A stretch of 21,893 nucleotides of DNA from Donghicola sp041224595 (GCF_041224595.1 NZ_JBGFGN010000071.1:1-21893); one strand, 5' to 3'; shown: positions 7,647 to 16,462, counted from the stretch's first letter. Program-made: numbers and translations. Notes: generated by a model from the sequence alone, not told the origin.

Positions 7647-8184
7647 AGACCCTATGCGAAGCCGCTCCAGACAACACACAGAGTAAGCGGCGCGCCATCG
7701 CTCTCATAGAGGGTTGGTCGCGGCTTCTCTGAGAAGGAACTAGCAGTACTCGTCTTTCGCAAGTTTAGAGACAGCACTGTCTGCTGCGTTTGATTCCGGT
7801 AGTCGCCCACCGTTTGCGTTTTCTCTAACTTCTAATCCTATTTCATGCCGAGCACGGACTATAGGCAATCATCCGCGCTCAAGTTGCGGATGTAGGAAAG
7901 CATGTGTCAACAATAGGAGATCCAATATTACCCTTAAAATCAGAAATTTAAAAATACACCTGATTTAATGATCCACCATACCCGTTGCCTCTTCAGAAGC
8001 AGCAACCAAACGCAGGTTTTGGTATGACAAAAACATGGCTTGCTCTTCTTGCAGCAAGCCATCCGGGCAAGAAGGTCTAATCCTCTGAATCCTGCCAAGG
8101 AATAGACACAGCCGGAGGGGGCAGATAGACGCAAGACATGTATGTATCGGCCACGTGATGGATACCTCGGAAGGGACGGATTTT
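7647..8184. other. Intergenic region upstream of the epimerase operon
   Basis: About 540 bases with no recognisable gene on either strand. It contains a palindrome AGACAG-CA-CTGTCT (7769-7782), a hairpin at 8036-8061, and GAAGCCGC/GCGGCTTC inverted segments near 7660 and 7720 that could form a weak structure after the GT8 gene. The promoter for the plus-strand operon should be here; no clear -35/-10 pair was identified. Confidence 0.5.
8036..8061 (-). terminator. Hairpin with a minus-strand T-rich tail, terminator candidate
   Basis: TGGCTTGCT (8036-8044) and AGCAAGCCA (8053-8061) are perfect 9-bp arms with an 8-base loop. On the minus strand the stem is followed by TGTTTTTGTC, which looks like a rho-independent tail. 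No minus-strand gene enters from the right, so the functional meaning is unclear; it could mark a lost gene. Confidence 0.3.
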
Positions 8185-9102
8185 ATGAAAGCTCTTATTA
8201 TCGGCGGCTGCGGCTTCATCGGCTCGCATGTGGTGGACAAGGTTCTGGCGGCAGGCGTGTCAGTGCGTGTTCTGGATCGCCGCGCTGAAATGTTCCGGCC
8301 CCCTCTGCCCGGCGTGGAATACATATTAGGAGATCTGTCGGACTCCGCTCAGATTTATGAGGCTCTTTCTGGCGTGGATGCCGTCATCCACTTGGCCAGC
8401 ACCACAGTGCCCTCGACCTCGAACCTTGATCCTGTTGGAGACATCAACGGCAACCTGATCGCGACTGTGCGCCTGCTCGAGGTCATGCGGTCCGCGGGCG
8501 TGCGCAAGATGGTTTATCTGTCATCGGGCGGTACGGTGTATGGCGTGCCGCAGACCGATCCCATGGCCGAAGACCACCCCCTGAACCCGATCAGCTCCTA
8601 TGGGATCGTGAAGGTCGCGATCGAGAACTACCTCTTTATGGAGCGGCAGCATCACGGGCTGGACTATGTGGCCCTGCGGGCGTCCAACCCCTATGGTCCG
8701 CGCCAAGGGCATACGGGCATTCAGGGTCTGATCGGCACCCATCTGTGGCGTCTGGCCCGCAAGGAACAGATCGAAATCTGGGGCGATGGCAGCATCGTGC
8801 GCGATTTCATTCATGTGCAGGATATGGCCGAACTCTGTCACCGCGCGCTGGTGTCGGACGTGACCGGTGTCTTTAACGCAGGCAGCGGAAAAGGGGCCTC
8901 TGTGGCCGAGGTCGTACAGAAAATTTGCGATCTGGTCGGCGGCGACGTCAAACCGATCTACAAGGACAAGCGCAATTATGACGTACCGCGGGTTGTGCTG
9001 GATACCACCCGCGCCCAAGAGGCCTTTGACTGGCAGGCCTCCATCGATCTGGATCAGGGCATTGCAGACACATGGGACTGGGTTCAGGCTCAGGTGAAGT
9101 GA
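8185..9102 (+). CDS. NAD-dependent sugar-nucleotide epimerase/dehydratase (extended SDR, GalE-like)
   Basis: The 305-residue product starts MKALIIGGCGFIGSHVVDK, the glycine-rich NAD-binding loop GxxGxxG. The active site is visible: serines in YLSSGGTVYG (111-120) and Y139-x3-K143 in SYGIVK. Further markers of extended SDRs are ASNPYGPRQ (166-174), the WGDG segment (199-202) and VRDFIHVQDMA (205-215). It should interconvert or modify an NDP-hexose, for example 4-epimerisation, feeding the transferases downstream. Start 8185 has AAGGGA eight bases upstream and begins right at the Rossmann strand, so it is preferred over an ATG at 8155. It is the first gene of the plus-strand operon, with eight bases to the next start. 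Exact substrate cannot be read from the sequence. Confidence 0.85.
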   Translation: MKALIIGGCGFIGSHVVDKVLAAGVSVRVLDRRAEMFRPPLPGVEYILGDLSDSAQIYEALSGVDAVIHLASTTVPSTSNLDPVGDINGNLIATVRLLEVMRSAGVRKMVYLSSGGTVYGVPQTDPMAEDHPLNPISSYGIVKVAIENYLFMERQHHGLDYVALRASNPYGPRQGHTGIQGLIGTHLWRLARKEQIEIWGDGSIVRDFIHVQDMAELCHRALVSDVTGVFNAGSGKGASVAEVVQKICDLVGGDVKPIYKDKRNYDVPRVVLDTTRAQEAFDWQASIDLDQGIADTWDWVQAQVK

Positions 9103-9110
9103 TCCACGCG

Positions 9111-11942
9111 ATGTCGGCATCCAGCTCTTTTGCGGGACTCTCTGTCCGCACGCAGCAGCTGTTTTCAGAGCAGTTCGATGATGGGTTCTACCTGTCTCAA
9201 CTGACCCACGGGGCGGCTAGGGACCTACGAGAGGCTGCCGAGGCTGATCCCGCAGGGCATTTCCTGTCGGCAGGCTGGCATCTGGGGCTATCCCCCTGCC
9301 GTTGGTTCGACACCCTTGGCTATCTGGCGGACAATCCGGAACTGGCCGAGGTGGGGATCAACCCGTTCCTGCACTATCTGGAAACGGGGATGGACGCCGG
9401 ACGTCGCCCCATGCCCTTCTTTGTGGACCGGACATCGACCCATCCTGACCTGAAACGCTCTGGCCGTTACGAGTACGGGCCGATCCGGCACGTTCTGAAT
9501 TTTGCGGCCGAGGGCGCGGCAGAGCCAGAGGCCCTGCCAGAACGGCTCGCAGTGCACATTCATCTCTATTATACAGAGATGCTGGGGCCTGTGGCGACCC
9601 TGATCGGGCGGCTGCCCTGCGGGTTTGACCTGCTCGTGTCCACCCAAGAAGACGCCGATACAGAGGCTCTGCAAACGCAACTCTCCGCCCTGCTGCCCCT
9701 TGCGCGGAGTGTGACTGTGCGGGGCGTGCCCAATCGCGGCCGGGACATGTCGCCTTGGCTGGTCTGCTTTCAGGACGAAATCCGGCAGTCGGACCTGTTC
9801 CTGCATCTTCATGGCAAGAAATCCGCTCATCACAGTTATCACAGCGGCTGGTTCGAGTTTCTGGGTCACAGCCTGCTTGGCTCGCCCGCTGTGGCGCGGC
9901 AGATGCTTTCGCTCTTTGCCAAGTACCCCGATCTGGGGATGGTGGCGCCGGGCTACTGGCAGATGCTGCGCCGCGCTCCGAATTATGGAAAGTCGCAGGA
10001 CCTCTGCCGCCATCTGACGGCGCGGATGGGGATCCCCCTGCCCGACATCTGTCCCGACTTCCCTGCGGGCGGGTTCTTTTGCTGCCGCTCGGCGGTCCTG
10101 ACACCGCTTCTGGATCTGAACCTCGGGTTTCAGGATTTCCCCGCCGAAGAAGGCCAGATTTGCGGCACGCTGGCCCATGCGATCGAGCGGCTCTTGGGGC
10201 AGATGCCCGGACTGATGGGCCAGCGGTTCGAGATGGTTTCCGTGGATGTGCCCTTTGAACAGGCCGGCCAGCAGCGCCGGACACTGACACCATCGCCGCT
10301 GACGCCCGATCTCGCCCTGCAAAAAGGCCCCTCGGTCTCTGTGCTCTGCACCGTCGCCCGCTGGCAAGACCACTTACCCCGCGTGCTGGCGTCAGCTCTG
10401 GATCAAGTCCCGCCCCCCACAGAGGTGATCCTCGCCGATATCTCGGAAGGACCCCGCGTGCTGACCGAGGTGATGGCGCGGTTCCCTGCCCAATTGGCCA
10501 CAGGGCAGCTGAAACTCATTGCGCCTTCGGGGGTGATCCGCGCCGATGGCTACAACCTCGCTCTGGACGCGGCCGAGGGCGATATCTTGGCCTATCAGAC
10601 CGAAAACCGGATATGGGCGCCCGGGTATCTGGCGCAGCTGCGGGCGGCCTTCCGGAAGGCTCCAGAGGCCATGAGCCTCTATACCAATTTGCAGGGCGCC
10701 CCGGCAGGACAGGACAGCGCAGCGGGCAGGCTACGGTTGCTGGGGGCACACCGCCCCACGATGCTGGCCCAAGACCTGATGGATCTGACGGTCTTTGCCC
10801 ACCGCCGGCAGCTGACCGACACCGGACTGCGCTTTGCCCCCGATCTAAAGGAAGAGGCCGGATGGGATTTTATCCTGCGGGCCACGCACACTCAGGCGCC
10901 CCTCCATCTGGACCACAGCTATTGCGCCTGCCTTGACCAAGGACGCCGCCCCGCGGCCCCGCGCCGCGATGGGGTCCGTCTGAAACACAGGGCAGAGCGG
11001 CTGTATTGGCAGCAGGACAGCCTGCAGATCGCGCTGAAAATCCCTGCCCCGCGCCCCGCCTATAAACACCGCTGGGGCGATCTGCATCTGGCGGAAAGTC
11101 TGGCCAAAGCGCTGGACCGTCTGGGATGCCGCACGCGGGTCGACATTCTACCGGACTGGTACACCCATCACCCCGAAGATGACGCGGTGATCGTCCTGCG
11201 CGGTGTCACGCCCTATACGCCCGACCCGCGCCATATCAACATGATGTGGCATATCAGCCATCCCGCCCGCGTCACCCTCGACGAGATGCGCGGTTATGAT
11301 CATGTCTGCGTCAGCGCCTATCCCGAGGCTGCGCGGATCATCGAACAGCTGGGAATGCAGGCCTCGGTCATGCTGCAATGCGCGGACCCCGAGCGCTTTC
11401 ATCCAGAGGTCGATCTGACCGGCGTGCCCCATCACGACCTGCTGTTCGTCGGCAACTCGCGCAAGACCGCCCGCTGGATGCCGCAGGCCTGCGTCGACCA
11501 AGGCCTGCCCGTGGCCATCTATGGCGCCGAATGGCAGGGGCTGATCCCCCCGCAATATGTCAAAGGCACCCATGTCCCCAACAATCGGCTCGCCGCCTAT
11601 TACCGCGCGGCCCGGATCGTTCTGAACGACCATTGGGCAGATATGGCCGATCTGGGGTTTGTGTCGAACCGGATCATGGATGCAGGCATGGCCGGGGCGA
11701 TGGTGATCTCGGATCACTTCTCCGGCGAAGAGGCGCTGATGGGACAGGTCGTCACCTGCCGCAATCCCGCCGAGGTCAAAGAAGCGGCCCAATACTATCT
11801 TGCGCACGAAGACGAGCGGTTGAAACAGGCCGCGGCCCTGCACCGTCTGGTCATGCTGCATCACAGAGTCGACCAGCGCGCCGAACAGGTGCTGAAGACC
11901 CTGCGCGGGCTGCACGAGGACCGGCTCTTGGGCCGGCGCTAG
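9111..11942 (+). CDS. Multidomain glycan-assembly protein: repeats, RgpF-like, GT2-like and CgeB-like GT-B domains
   Basis: From ATG 9111 the product has 943 residues. Residues 22-103 carry two diverged copies of the repeat seen in the 1425-residue protein (GHFLSAGWHLGLSPCRWFD; HYLETGMDAGRRPMPF). Residues 146-385 match rhamnan synthesis protein F (RgpF) style: VHIHLYYTEML, PNRGRDMSPWL, FLHLHGKKS and DFPAGGFFCCR. Residues 407-545 resemble a GT2 fold (SVSVLCTVARWQDHLPRVLASALDQ in outline), but the DxD position reads YQTEN (495-499). Residues 650-935 resemble CgeB-like GT-B transferases (FVGNSRKTARWM; YYRAARIVLND; SNRIMDAGMAGAMVISD). It probably acts in the cytoplasm to extend a deoxyhexose-rich or related surface glycan. 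An upstream in-frame ATG at 9072 would overlap the epimerase; 9111, with AGGTGA upstream, is preferred. No membrane segment seen. Confidence 0.82.
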   Translation: MSASSSFAGLSVRTQQLFSEQFDDGFYLSQLTHGAARDLREAAEADPAGHFLSAGWHLGLSPCRWFDTLGYLADNPELAEVGINPFLHYLETGMDAGRRPMPFFVDRTSTHPDLKRSGRYEYGPIRHVLNFAAEGAAEPEALPERLAVHIHLYYTEMLGPVATLIGRLPCGFDLLVSTQEDADTEALQTQLSALLPLARSVTVRGVPNRGRDMSPWLVCFQDEIRQSDLFLHLHGKKSAHHSYHSGWFEFLGHSLLGSPAVARQMLSLFAKYPDLGMVAPGYWQMLRRAPNYGKSQDLCRHLTARMGIPLPDICPDFPAGGFFCCRSAVLTPLLDLNLGFQDFPAEEGQICGTLAHAIERLLGQMPGLMGQRFEMVSVDVPFEQAGQQRRTLTPSPLTPDLALQKGPSVSVLCTVARWQDHLPRVLASALDQVPPPTEVILADISEGPRVLTEVMARFPAQLATGQLKLIAPSGVIRADGYNLALDAAEGDILAYQTENRIWAPGYLAQLRAAFRKAPEAMSLYTNLQGAPAGQDSAAGRLRLLGAHRPTMLAQDLMDLTVFAHRRQLTDTGLRFAPDLKEEAGWDFILRATHTQAPLHLDHSYCACLDQGRRPAAPRRDGVRLKHRAERLYWQQDSLQIALKIPAPRPAYKHRWGDLHLAESLAKALDRLGCRTRVDILPDWYTHHPEDDAVIVLRGVTPYTPDPRHINMMWHISHPARVTLDEMRGYDHVCVSAYPEAARIIEQLGMQASVMLQCADPERFHPEVDLTGVPHHDLLFVGNSRKTARWMPQACVDQGLPVAIYGAEWQGLIPPQYVKGTHVPNNRLAAYYRAARIVLNDHWADMADLGFVSNRIMDAGMAGAMVISDHFSGEEALMGQVVTCRNPAEVKEAAQYYLAHEDERLKQAAALHRLVMLHHRVDQRAEQVLKTLRGLHEDRLLGRR

Positions 11943-12071
11943 CGCCCCCTCGGCACCAATCCGCGCCACAGGAAGTTGACCTTGAAACCACGCGCCAAAC
12001 CCGTCTAAACAAACCAGACAGTATGACTTGCGTGTTTCTGAAGCACCGGATTTCAAAGATTAGAGGCAGAT

Positions 12072-12605
12072 ATGGAACACAACCTCGATTTCGGCGCTGA
12101 AGCGCAAGCAAACCACGCACTGGCGGTGCTCCGCGCTCAGTCTTTTGACCGCAAAGTCGCCTCGGGCGAACAGTTTTCCCCCGGCGTTTTTGTTCTGCTG
12201 GACGAGGAAAGCGATACTTCGGTTCACGCAACCAGCCAGCCCGGCACCCTGCTGGACCTGTCCTTCAAGACCCGCCGCCCCGGCCGCTGGTTGTCTTTGA
12301 ACATCCAGATGGGCGAATGCGATCTGACCGGCCGCGACATCGCGGGCTTCATGTGCAAAGTCACCTCCGAGGCGACCATGACCTTTCGCGTCTGCCTGCG
12401 CAGCGGCCATGAGGGCGGATTTCAGGATGCCTTCTTTGGCAAGCGGGTGATCTCGTATTCGGCCCCCAGCACCCATGCGGACCTGATGAAGCTGGCAGAG
12501 CGCGATGACGTGCCCGCACAGGCGCCTTGGCGCGAGCTGATGCTGTTCCTGCCCCCTGACGTGCGCCAGATCTCTCTCAAAGACCTTGCTCTTTTTGGTG
12601 TATGA
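12072..12605 (+). CDS. Unrecognised 177-residue protein inside the glycosyltransferase operon
   Basis: I do not recognise a family. The sequence begins MEHNLDFGAEAQANHALAVL, has no signal peptide or membrane helix, and the middle alternates hydrophobic and polar residues (TLLDLSFKTRRPGRWLSLNIQMG; MTFRVCLRSGHEG in outline), suggesting a beta-sandwich. The C-terminal part contains PWRELMLFLPPDVRQISLKD. AGAGG lies just upstream of the ATG, and its stop overlaps the start of the next GT2 gene (ATGA at 12602-12605), so it is translated with that enzyme. A glycan-binding or enzyme-partner role is a guess from position only. The 129-base gap before it holds nothing recognisable. Confidence 0.75.
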   Translation: MEHNLDFGAEAQANHALAVLRAQSFDRKVASGEQFSPGVFVLLDEESDTSVHATSQPGTLLDLSFKTRRPGRWLSLNIQMGECDLTGRDIAGFMCKVTSEATMTFRVCLRSGHEGGFQDAFFGKRVISYSAPSTHADLMKLAERDDVPAQAPWRELMLFLPPDVRQISLKDLALFGV

Positions 12606-13567
12606 CGCTTTCGGTCGTCATCCCTGTCCGGAATGACCCTGACGGACTGACCCGTCTGCTCACGCAACTGTCGCAGATGCAGATCGCGGAGCGTATTCTG
12701 GTCTGCGATGATGCCAGCGACATCCCGTGCCGTCCCGCTGATCTGGGGTTCGACGAGGCAGGCATGGGCATCACCTATTTGCGTAGCGACGCCCACCTTG
12801 GGGCGGGCCATGCCCGCAACATGGGGATCAGGGCGCTCGAAACCGATCATGTGCTGTTCTTTGACTCCGACGACCTACTGACGGACGATCTGCCCCTGCT
12901 GCTGGCCGATCTGACGGGTCATGAGTTCGATTTCTGCATATTCCGGCATATCGACAGCCGCCAACGGGACAAGGGCACGCCCGGTCCGATGCCCTCGGAT
13001 CAGGACCTGTGGGAACAGGCAGGCCTCATGTCCGACACGCCCTTTCTGATCGACCGTTCCCAAGCGGCGCAGATTGTCATGATCTCGGCCTATCCGTGGA
13101 ACAAGATCTACCGGACTGCCTTCCTCCAGGAGGCCGCGATCCGGTGCACGGAAATCCCCGTCCATAACGACATCGAGTTGCACTGGACCGGCTTTTTGAA
13201 AGCCGAGCGCATCTATGCCTCTGCCCGCCTGTGCTGCGAGCATTTCGTGCACAAGCACGGGGACCGGTTGACCAACCAGCGCGGGCAAGAACGGCTGCGG
13301 GTGTTCGAAGCCTTGGATCCACTTCATGATGTCTTGCACGACACCGCCCAAGAGACGGTGTTCCTGCTGCCCATGGCGCGTTTCTACACCCGCCTCTTCG
13401 GCTGGATCCTGACGACCCTGGACAGCAGCCATCACCAGACCTTCTACCACAAGGTGGCGGACTTCCTTCTCGACCAGCACACACCGACCACCATGGCCCT
13501 CATCGCGGCCGAGGACCCCGGACTGGCGCGCCACATCAATAGCTTGATCCGCAGGGGATGGGCATGA
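12602..13567 (+). CDS. Glycosyltransferase family 2
   Basis: The 321-residue GT-A protein opens MTLSVVIPVRND, the classical GT2 first strand. The nucleotide-binding aspartates are in VCDDASD (34-40), GAGHARNMGI (68-76) is the expected GxxxARNxGI motif, and the metal motif is FFDSDDLL (86-93). PWNKIYRTAFL, common in capsule and LPS GT2 enzymes, follows near residue 165, and HNDIELHW fits the catalytic-base region (usually ED). It overlaps the preceding gene by ATGA and the next gene by ATGA (13564-13567), so three genes are translationally coupled. Donor and acceptor are unknown. Confidence 0.88.
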   Translation: MTLSVVIPVRNDPDGLTRLLTQLSQMQIAERILVCDDASDIPCRPADLGFDEAGMGITYLRSDAHLGAGHARNMGIRALETDHVLFFDSDDLLTDDLPLLLADLTGHEFDFCIFRHIDSRQRDKGTPGPMPSDQDLWEQAGLMSDTPFLIDRSQAAQIVMISAYPWNKIYRTAFLQEAAIRCTEIPVHNDIELHWTGFLKAERIYASARLCCEHFVHKHGDRLTNQRGQERLRVFEALDPLHDVLHDTAQETVFLLPMARFYTRLFGWILTTLDSSHHQTFYHKVADFLLDQHTPTTMALIAAEDPGLARHINSLIRRGWA

Positions 13568-14712
13568 TGCTGTCATTCATCGTCACCTCGTGGAACATCG
13601 AAGACTATATCGGCCCCTGTCTGGACAGTCTGATCCCCTGCTTGCGGCCCGGGGATCAGGTGATCCTTGTGGATGACGGCTCTGATGACTGCACCTGCGA
13701 GGAAATCGAAGCCCGTTTCCACATGCTGGCCGCGTGCGGTGTCGATCTGCTGCCAGTGTTTTTAGGGGCCAACACCCAAGGCGGCGTCGGCATCCCCGCC
13801 AATATCGGCCTGTCCGAGGTCACCGGTGATGCGGTCTTCTTTGTCGACGGGGATGACTGGGTGGATGCGGCCGGCCTGAACGCCGCCCGCCAGCGGTTCG
13901 AGACCACACCCTGCGATGTCCTTATCGCCAACTACAATGTCTATCACGATACCGAAGATCGGTTCTCTGCGCCCCCCGACACCCCTCTCTGGCAACGCGT
14001 GCCCGCAGCCGCCACCCCGGCAGAGCGCCGCCATCTGGCCCTGCAAATGGTGGGCGTGCCCTGGCGCAAAATGTACCGCACGGCGTTTCTGGAAAAGCAT
14101 GGCCTTCGCTTTCCCGAAGGCCCCTTCTTTTACGAGGACAACCCGTTTCACTGGCAGGTCTGTCTGGCCGCGCAAGACATCGCCTTTTTGAACCAGACAG
14201 TTTGCAGCCACCGTGTCGCGCGGGCGGGCCAAACCATGGCCGCGACCGGCATGGAACTGGCGGTCTTCTTTGACCACTACGACCGGATCGTGTCGCAACT
14301 GCCCGGCCCGAAGCACCGTCCTGACGCCCTGCGCTGGCTCTTGGAAAACATGGCCTGGCACATCGACCGGATGGCACCCTCGGCCTATTGGCCTTATGCC
14401 CTCCGCGCCCAAGACACCCTGTCCCGCATCGCCGAAGGGGACTGGACCGCGATGCGCCACGACCCTGTCGCCCTGCGCGCGTGGGGCCCTGCCCGTCTAC
14501 TTGCCCGCGGGGATCTGGCGGGTGTGGTCTCGGCCTGGCAGCAACAGGCCGTTCTGCGCCGCCTGGACCATCTGGAAGAGCGGCTCGATCGTACAGAACA
14601 CGAGACCGCAGCGCGGCTGGGTCACCTGACCCACATGACCGAAGGCCTCTTTGCGGTGCAGGAATTCGACGCGCTGAAGGCCCTGCGCCCTACACGCAAA
14701 GACGGGCGCTGA
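13564..14712 (+). CDS. Glycosyltransferase family 2
   Basis: The 382-residue product begins MMLSFIVTSWNIEDYI. VDDGSDD (36-42) and FFVDGDDW (92-99) are the GT2 nucleotide- and metal-binding motifs; PANIGLSEVTGD replaces ARNxGI. PWRKMYRTAFLEKHGLRFPEG followed by FYEDNPFHW (with the ED acidic pair) resembles the neighbouring GT2, so the two genes probably arose by duplication. A C-terminal heptad-like segment (LRRLDHLEERLDRTEHE, near residue 325) may form a coiled coil. AGGGG at about 13553-13557 favours ATG 13564 over ATG 13558; ATG 13567 is also possible. Last gene of the operon, ending four bases before the convergent sulfotransferase stop. Confidence 0.87.
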   Translation: MMLSFIVTSWNIEDYIGPCLDSLIPCLRPGDQVILVDDGSDDCTCEEIEARFHMLAACGVDLLPVFLGANTQGGVGIPANIGLSEVTGDAVFFVDGDDWVDAAGLNAARQRFETTPCDVLIANYNVYHDTEDRFSAPPDTPLWQRVPAAATPAERRHLALQMVGVPWRKMYRTAFLEKHGLRFPEGPFFYEDNPFHWQVCLAAQDIAFLNQTVCSHRVARAGQTMAATGMELAVFFDHYDRIVSQLPGPKHRPDALRWLLENMAWHIDRMAPSAYWPYALRAQDTLSRIAEGDWTAMRHDPVALRAWGPARLLARGDLAGVVSAWQQQAVLRRLDHLEERLDRTEHETAARLGHLTHMTEGLFAVQEFDALKALRPTRKDGR

Positions 14713-14716
14713 CCAA

Positions 14717-15589
14717 TCAGGCTGGCAGAGACCACATATCCACGCGGGGCAGCGCCTTGATCGCCGCGATGTCGGCACGGTAGCGCAGGGTCAGGGCCTC
14801 TTTTTCCTCGGGCGTCCAAGGGGAATAAGCCTGCCCGCCCTCTCGCGGATGGGTACTAAGCGCGTTGGTCAAATCCTGCGCAGTGACGCTCTCTGGACCG
14901 CGGGCCGCGGCCAGATCATGCAGCGCCATCATCGCGTCATGGGAAAACCCTTCCCGCCGAGAGACCCCGTCTTGCACGCGCATCCAATGGTCAGGGCGGA
15001 CTGTCTCACAGACCCAGCTCAACAGCTCGGCCTCGCGATTGCGCAGGGCCTCGGCGCGGTAGACTTTCAGGCGGGCACCGGGGAACGCCGCCAGCAACCG
15101 CTCGGCCAAATCACACCAAGACAGCGCGGAAAATCCGGTCTTCTGGAAGGCCTCGAAGGTTTGGAACGGTTGCGCCTTGAGCGTCTCGCAATAGAGCGAG
15201 GGCAGAAAACCCGCGTAATTCCGGATACCCAGCACCAGAACCGGCTTTGCAAGGCCCACCGCCTGTGCAATCCGCAGGGCGCGCTCCTCTCCTTCTGGAT
15301 AGAGACCTTGAGGCGCGAGTGCGTCCTGCACCAGCGACAGGATATTCTCGTCAAAGATCAGATGGCGCCCTGCGCTGCCCGAGATGGGCCTCAAGGGAGG
15401 AGCCGCTTTGGGCCCCGCCAGATCAGGCGAGAGCACAGGTTTGGTATATCGGCCGCGAAAGGCCTGAAGCCCCACATAGAGCAGCCCGCCATGCGCCAAA
15501 GCCGGACGGGACCGCGCCAGAATATCCTGCAGATAGGTCGTGCCGGTCTTATGCGCCCCGAGCCAGAGGATGTCTTGTGTACTACGCAT
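14717..15589 (-). CDS. Sulfotransferase-family protein
   Basis: The 290-residue product has LGAHKTGTTYLQ at residues 10-21, the 5'-phosphosulfate loop of PAPS-dependent sulfotransferases, and GIRNYAGFLPSLY (121-133), which supplies the R-x7-S 3'-phosphate contact (R123, S131). This supports transfer of sulfate from PAPS to an acceptor, here plausibly a carbohydrate hydroxyl. The remainder is diverged from well-known carbohydrate sulfotransferases, so the acceptor is inferred. ATG 15589 begins directly before the first strand and is preferred over a GTG at 15607. It lies 45 bases downstream of the acetyltransferase gene on the same strand and is probably co-transcribed; it converges on the glycosyltransferase operon. 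Confidence 0.75.
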   Translation of the reverse strand: MRSTQDILWLGAHKTGTTYLQDILARSRPALAHGGLLYVGLQAFRGRYTKPVLSPDLAGPKAAPPLRPISGSAGRHLIFDENILSLVQDALAPQGLYPEGEERALRIAQAVGLAKPVLVLGIRNYAGFLPSLYCETLKAQPFQTFEAFQKTGFSALSWCDLAERLLAAFPGARLKVYRAEALRNREAELLSWVCETVRPDHWMRVQDGVSRREGFSHDAMMALHDLAAARGPESVTAQDLTNALSTHPREGGQAYSPWTPEEKEALTLRYRADIAAIKALPRVDMWSLPA

Positions 15590-15634
15590 GATCTCTCGGC
15601 GCCCCACTAACCGAATATCGCCAGACGCGAGAGC

Positions 15635-16462
15635 CTATAATCCTATCAATATAACATCAACGCCAAAGGGCTTGCGTGACGTTCGCCCATAGCGCCTTGA
15701 AAACGGGGCATATGCCTCTTCACGCAGGCCGAGCCCCTCTCCTTCCTTGTAAATTTCATGGAACCGCTTCGGATGGTGAAGGACGGCACCTGAACGCACT
15801 TTCTGCTCGATCTCTGCAAGAGCGGCTTCTGGTGTGTCCCACGTGATATTCGCCCCGATCAGATTGTAGTTCCACCACTTTAAGGCAGTGATCTTCTCGA
15901 CCAGATGATCCGGGAACCGCTTTCGGATTTCACGCGCTGGAACTCCCGCGACAACAGTGAACGGTGGGATGTCTTTTGTCACGACGGCCCCCGTGCCGAT
16001 AACGCTTCCATCTCCAATCGAAACTCCGGAAATGAGCTTCACGCCCGCGCCAATCCAAACATCATTCCCGATGGTGGTCTTGGGCATCTTTTCGAAGTTC
16101 TGTTCGGGCGGGGTGTGGGCAAATTCACCCGAGAAAACAGCTTCATAGGCCACGGGAGATGTGGTTAGGAAGTCGACAGGATGTTGAGAAAGCGTTTGAA
16201 CACCATCCCCGATGCTAGAATAACGCCCAATCTCCACGTTATGCAGAGCGGTTCTCGGGCTCACATACGAAAAGGCGCCGAGCCGCAAATTTGAAACCGT
16301 CGCATCGGGGGAAAATCCGAGAGGGGTTTTCCAAGAATACTTTACCCGAAAGATTTGTTTTCTTTGAAACCTGTATTGAGGCAGTCGACGCCACGCAGAG
16401 CACTCCGAATGAAAAATTCCAGTCAGGGCCGTTCTCAGATTTATAGTCCAGGCCAACGGCAT
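15635..16462 (-). CDS. CatB-like hexapeptide-repeat O-acetyltransferase
   Basis: The 275-residue product shows left-handed beta-helix repeats (VSPRTALHNVEIGRYSSIG; IGNDVWIGAGVKLISGVSIG; IGTGAVVTKDIPPFTVVAGV) ending in VPAREIRKRF, the hallmark of LbetaH acyltransferases. The histidine in LSQHPVDF (H94) occupies the catalytic place of CatB/xenobiotic acetyltransferase relatives. After the helix, LKWWNYN (194-200) is also typical of that group. It should O-acetylate a sugar, most likely on the surface glycan made nearby. ATG 16462 is chosen; a TTG at 16495 would add 11 residues. The first 50 residues are not part of the recognised fold. First gene of a two-gene minus-strand unit with the sulfotransferase. 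Confidence 0.82.
   Translation of the reverse strand: MPLAWTINLRTALTGIFHSECSAWRRLPQYRFQRKQIFRVKYSWKTPLGFSPDATVSNLRLGAFSYVSPRTALHNVEIGRYSSIGDGVQTLSQHPVDFLTTSPVAYEAVFSGEFAHTPPEQNFEKMPKTTIGNDVWIGAGVKLISGVSIGDGSVIGTGAVVTKDIPPFTVVAGVPAREIRKRFPDHLVEKITALKWWNYNLIGANITWDTPEAALAEIEQKVRSGAVLHHPKRFHEIYKEGEGLGLREEAYAPFSRRYGRTSRKPFGVDVILIGL

Noticed and set aside
9288..10373. Long open frame on the minus strand opposite the 943-residue protein
   Set aside because: It is antisense to a clearly coding gene, has low-complexity composition and no recognisable domain; typical of high-GC shadows.
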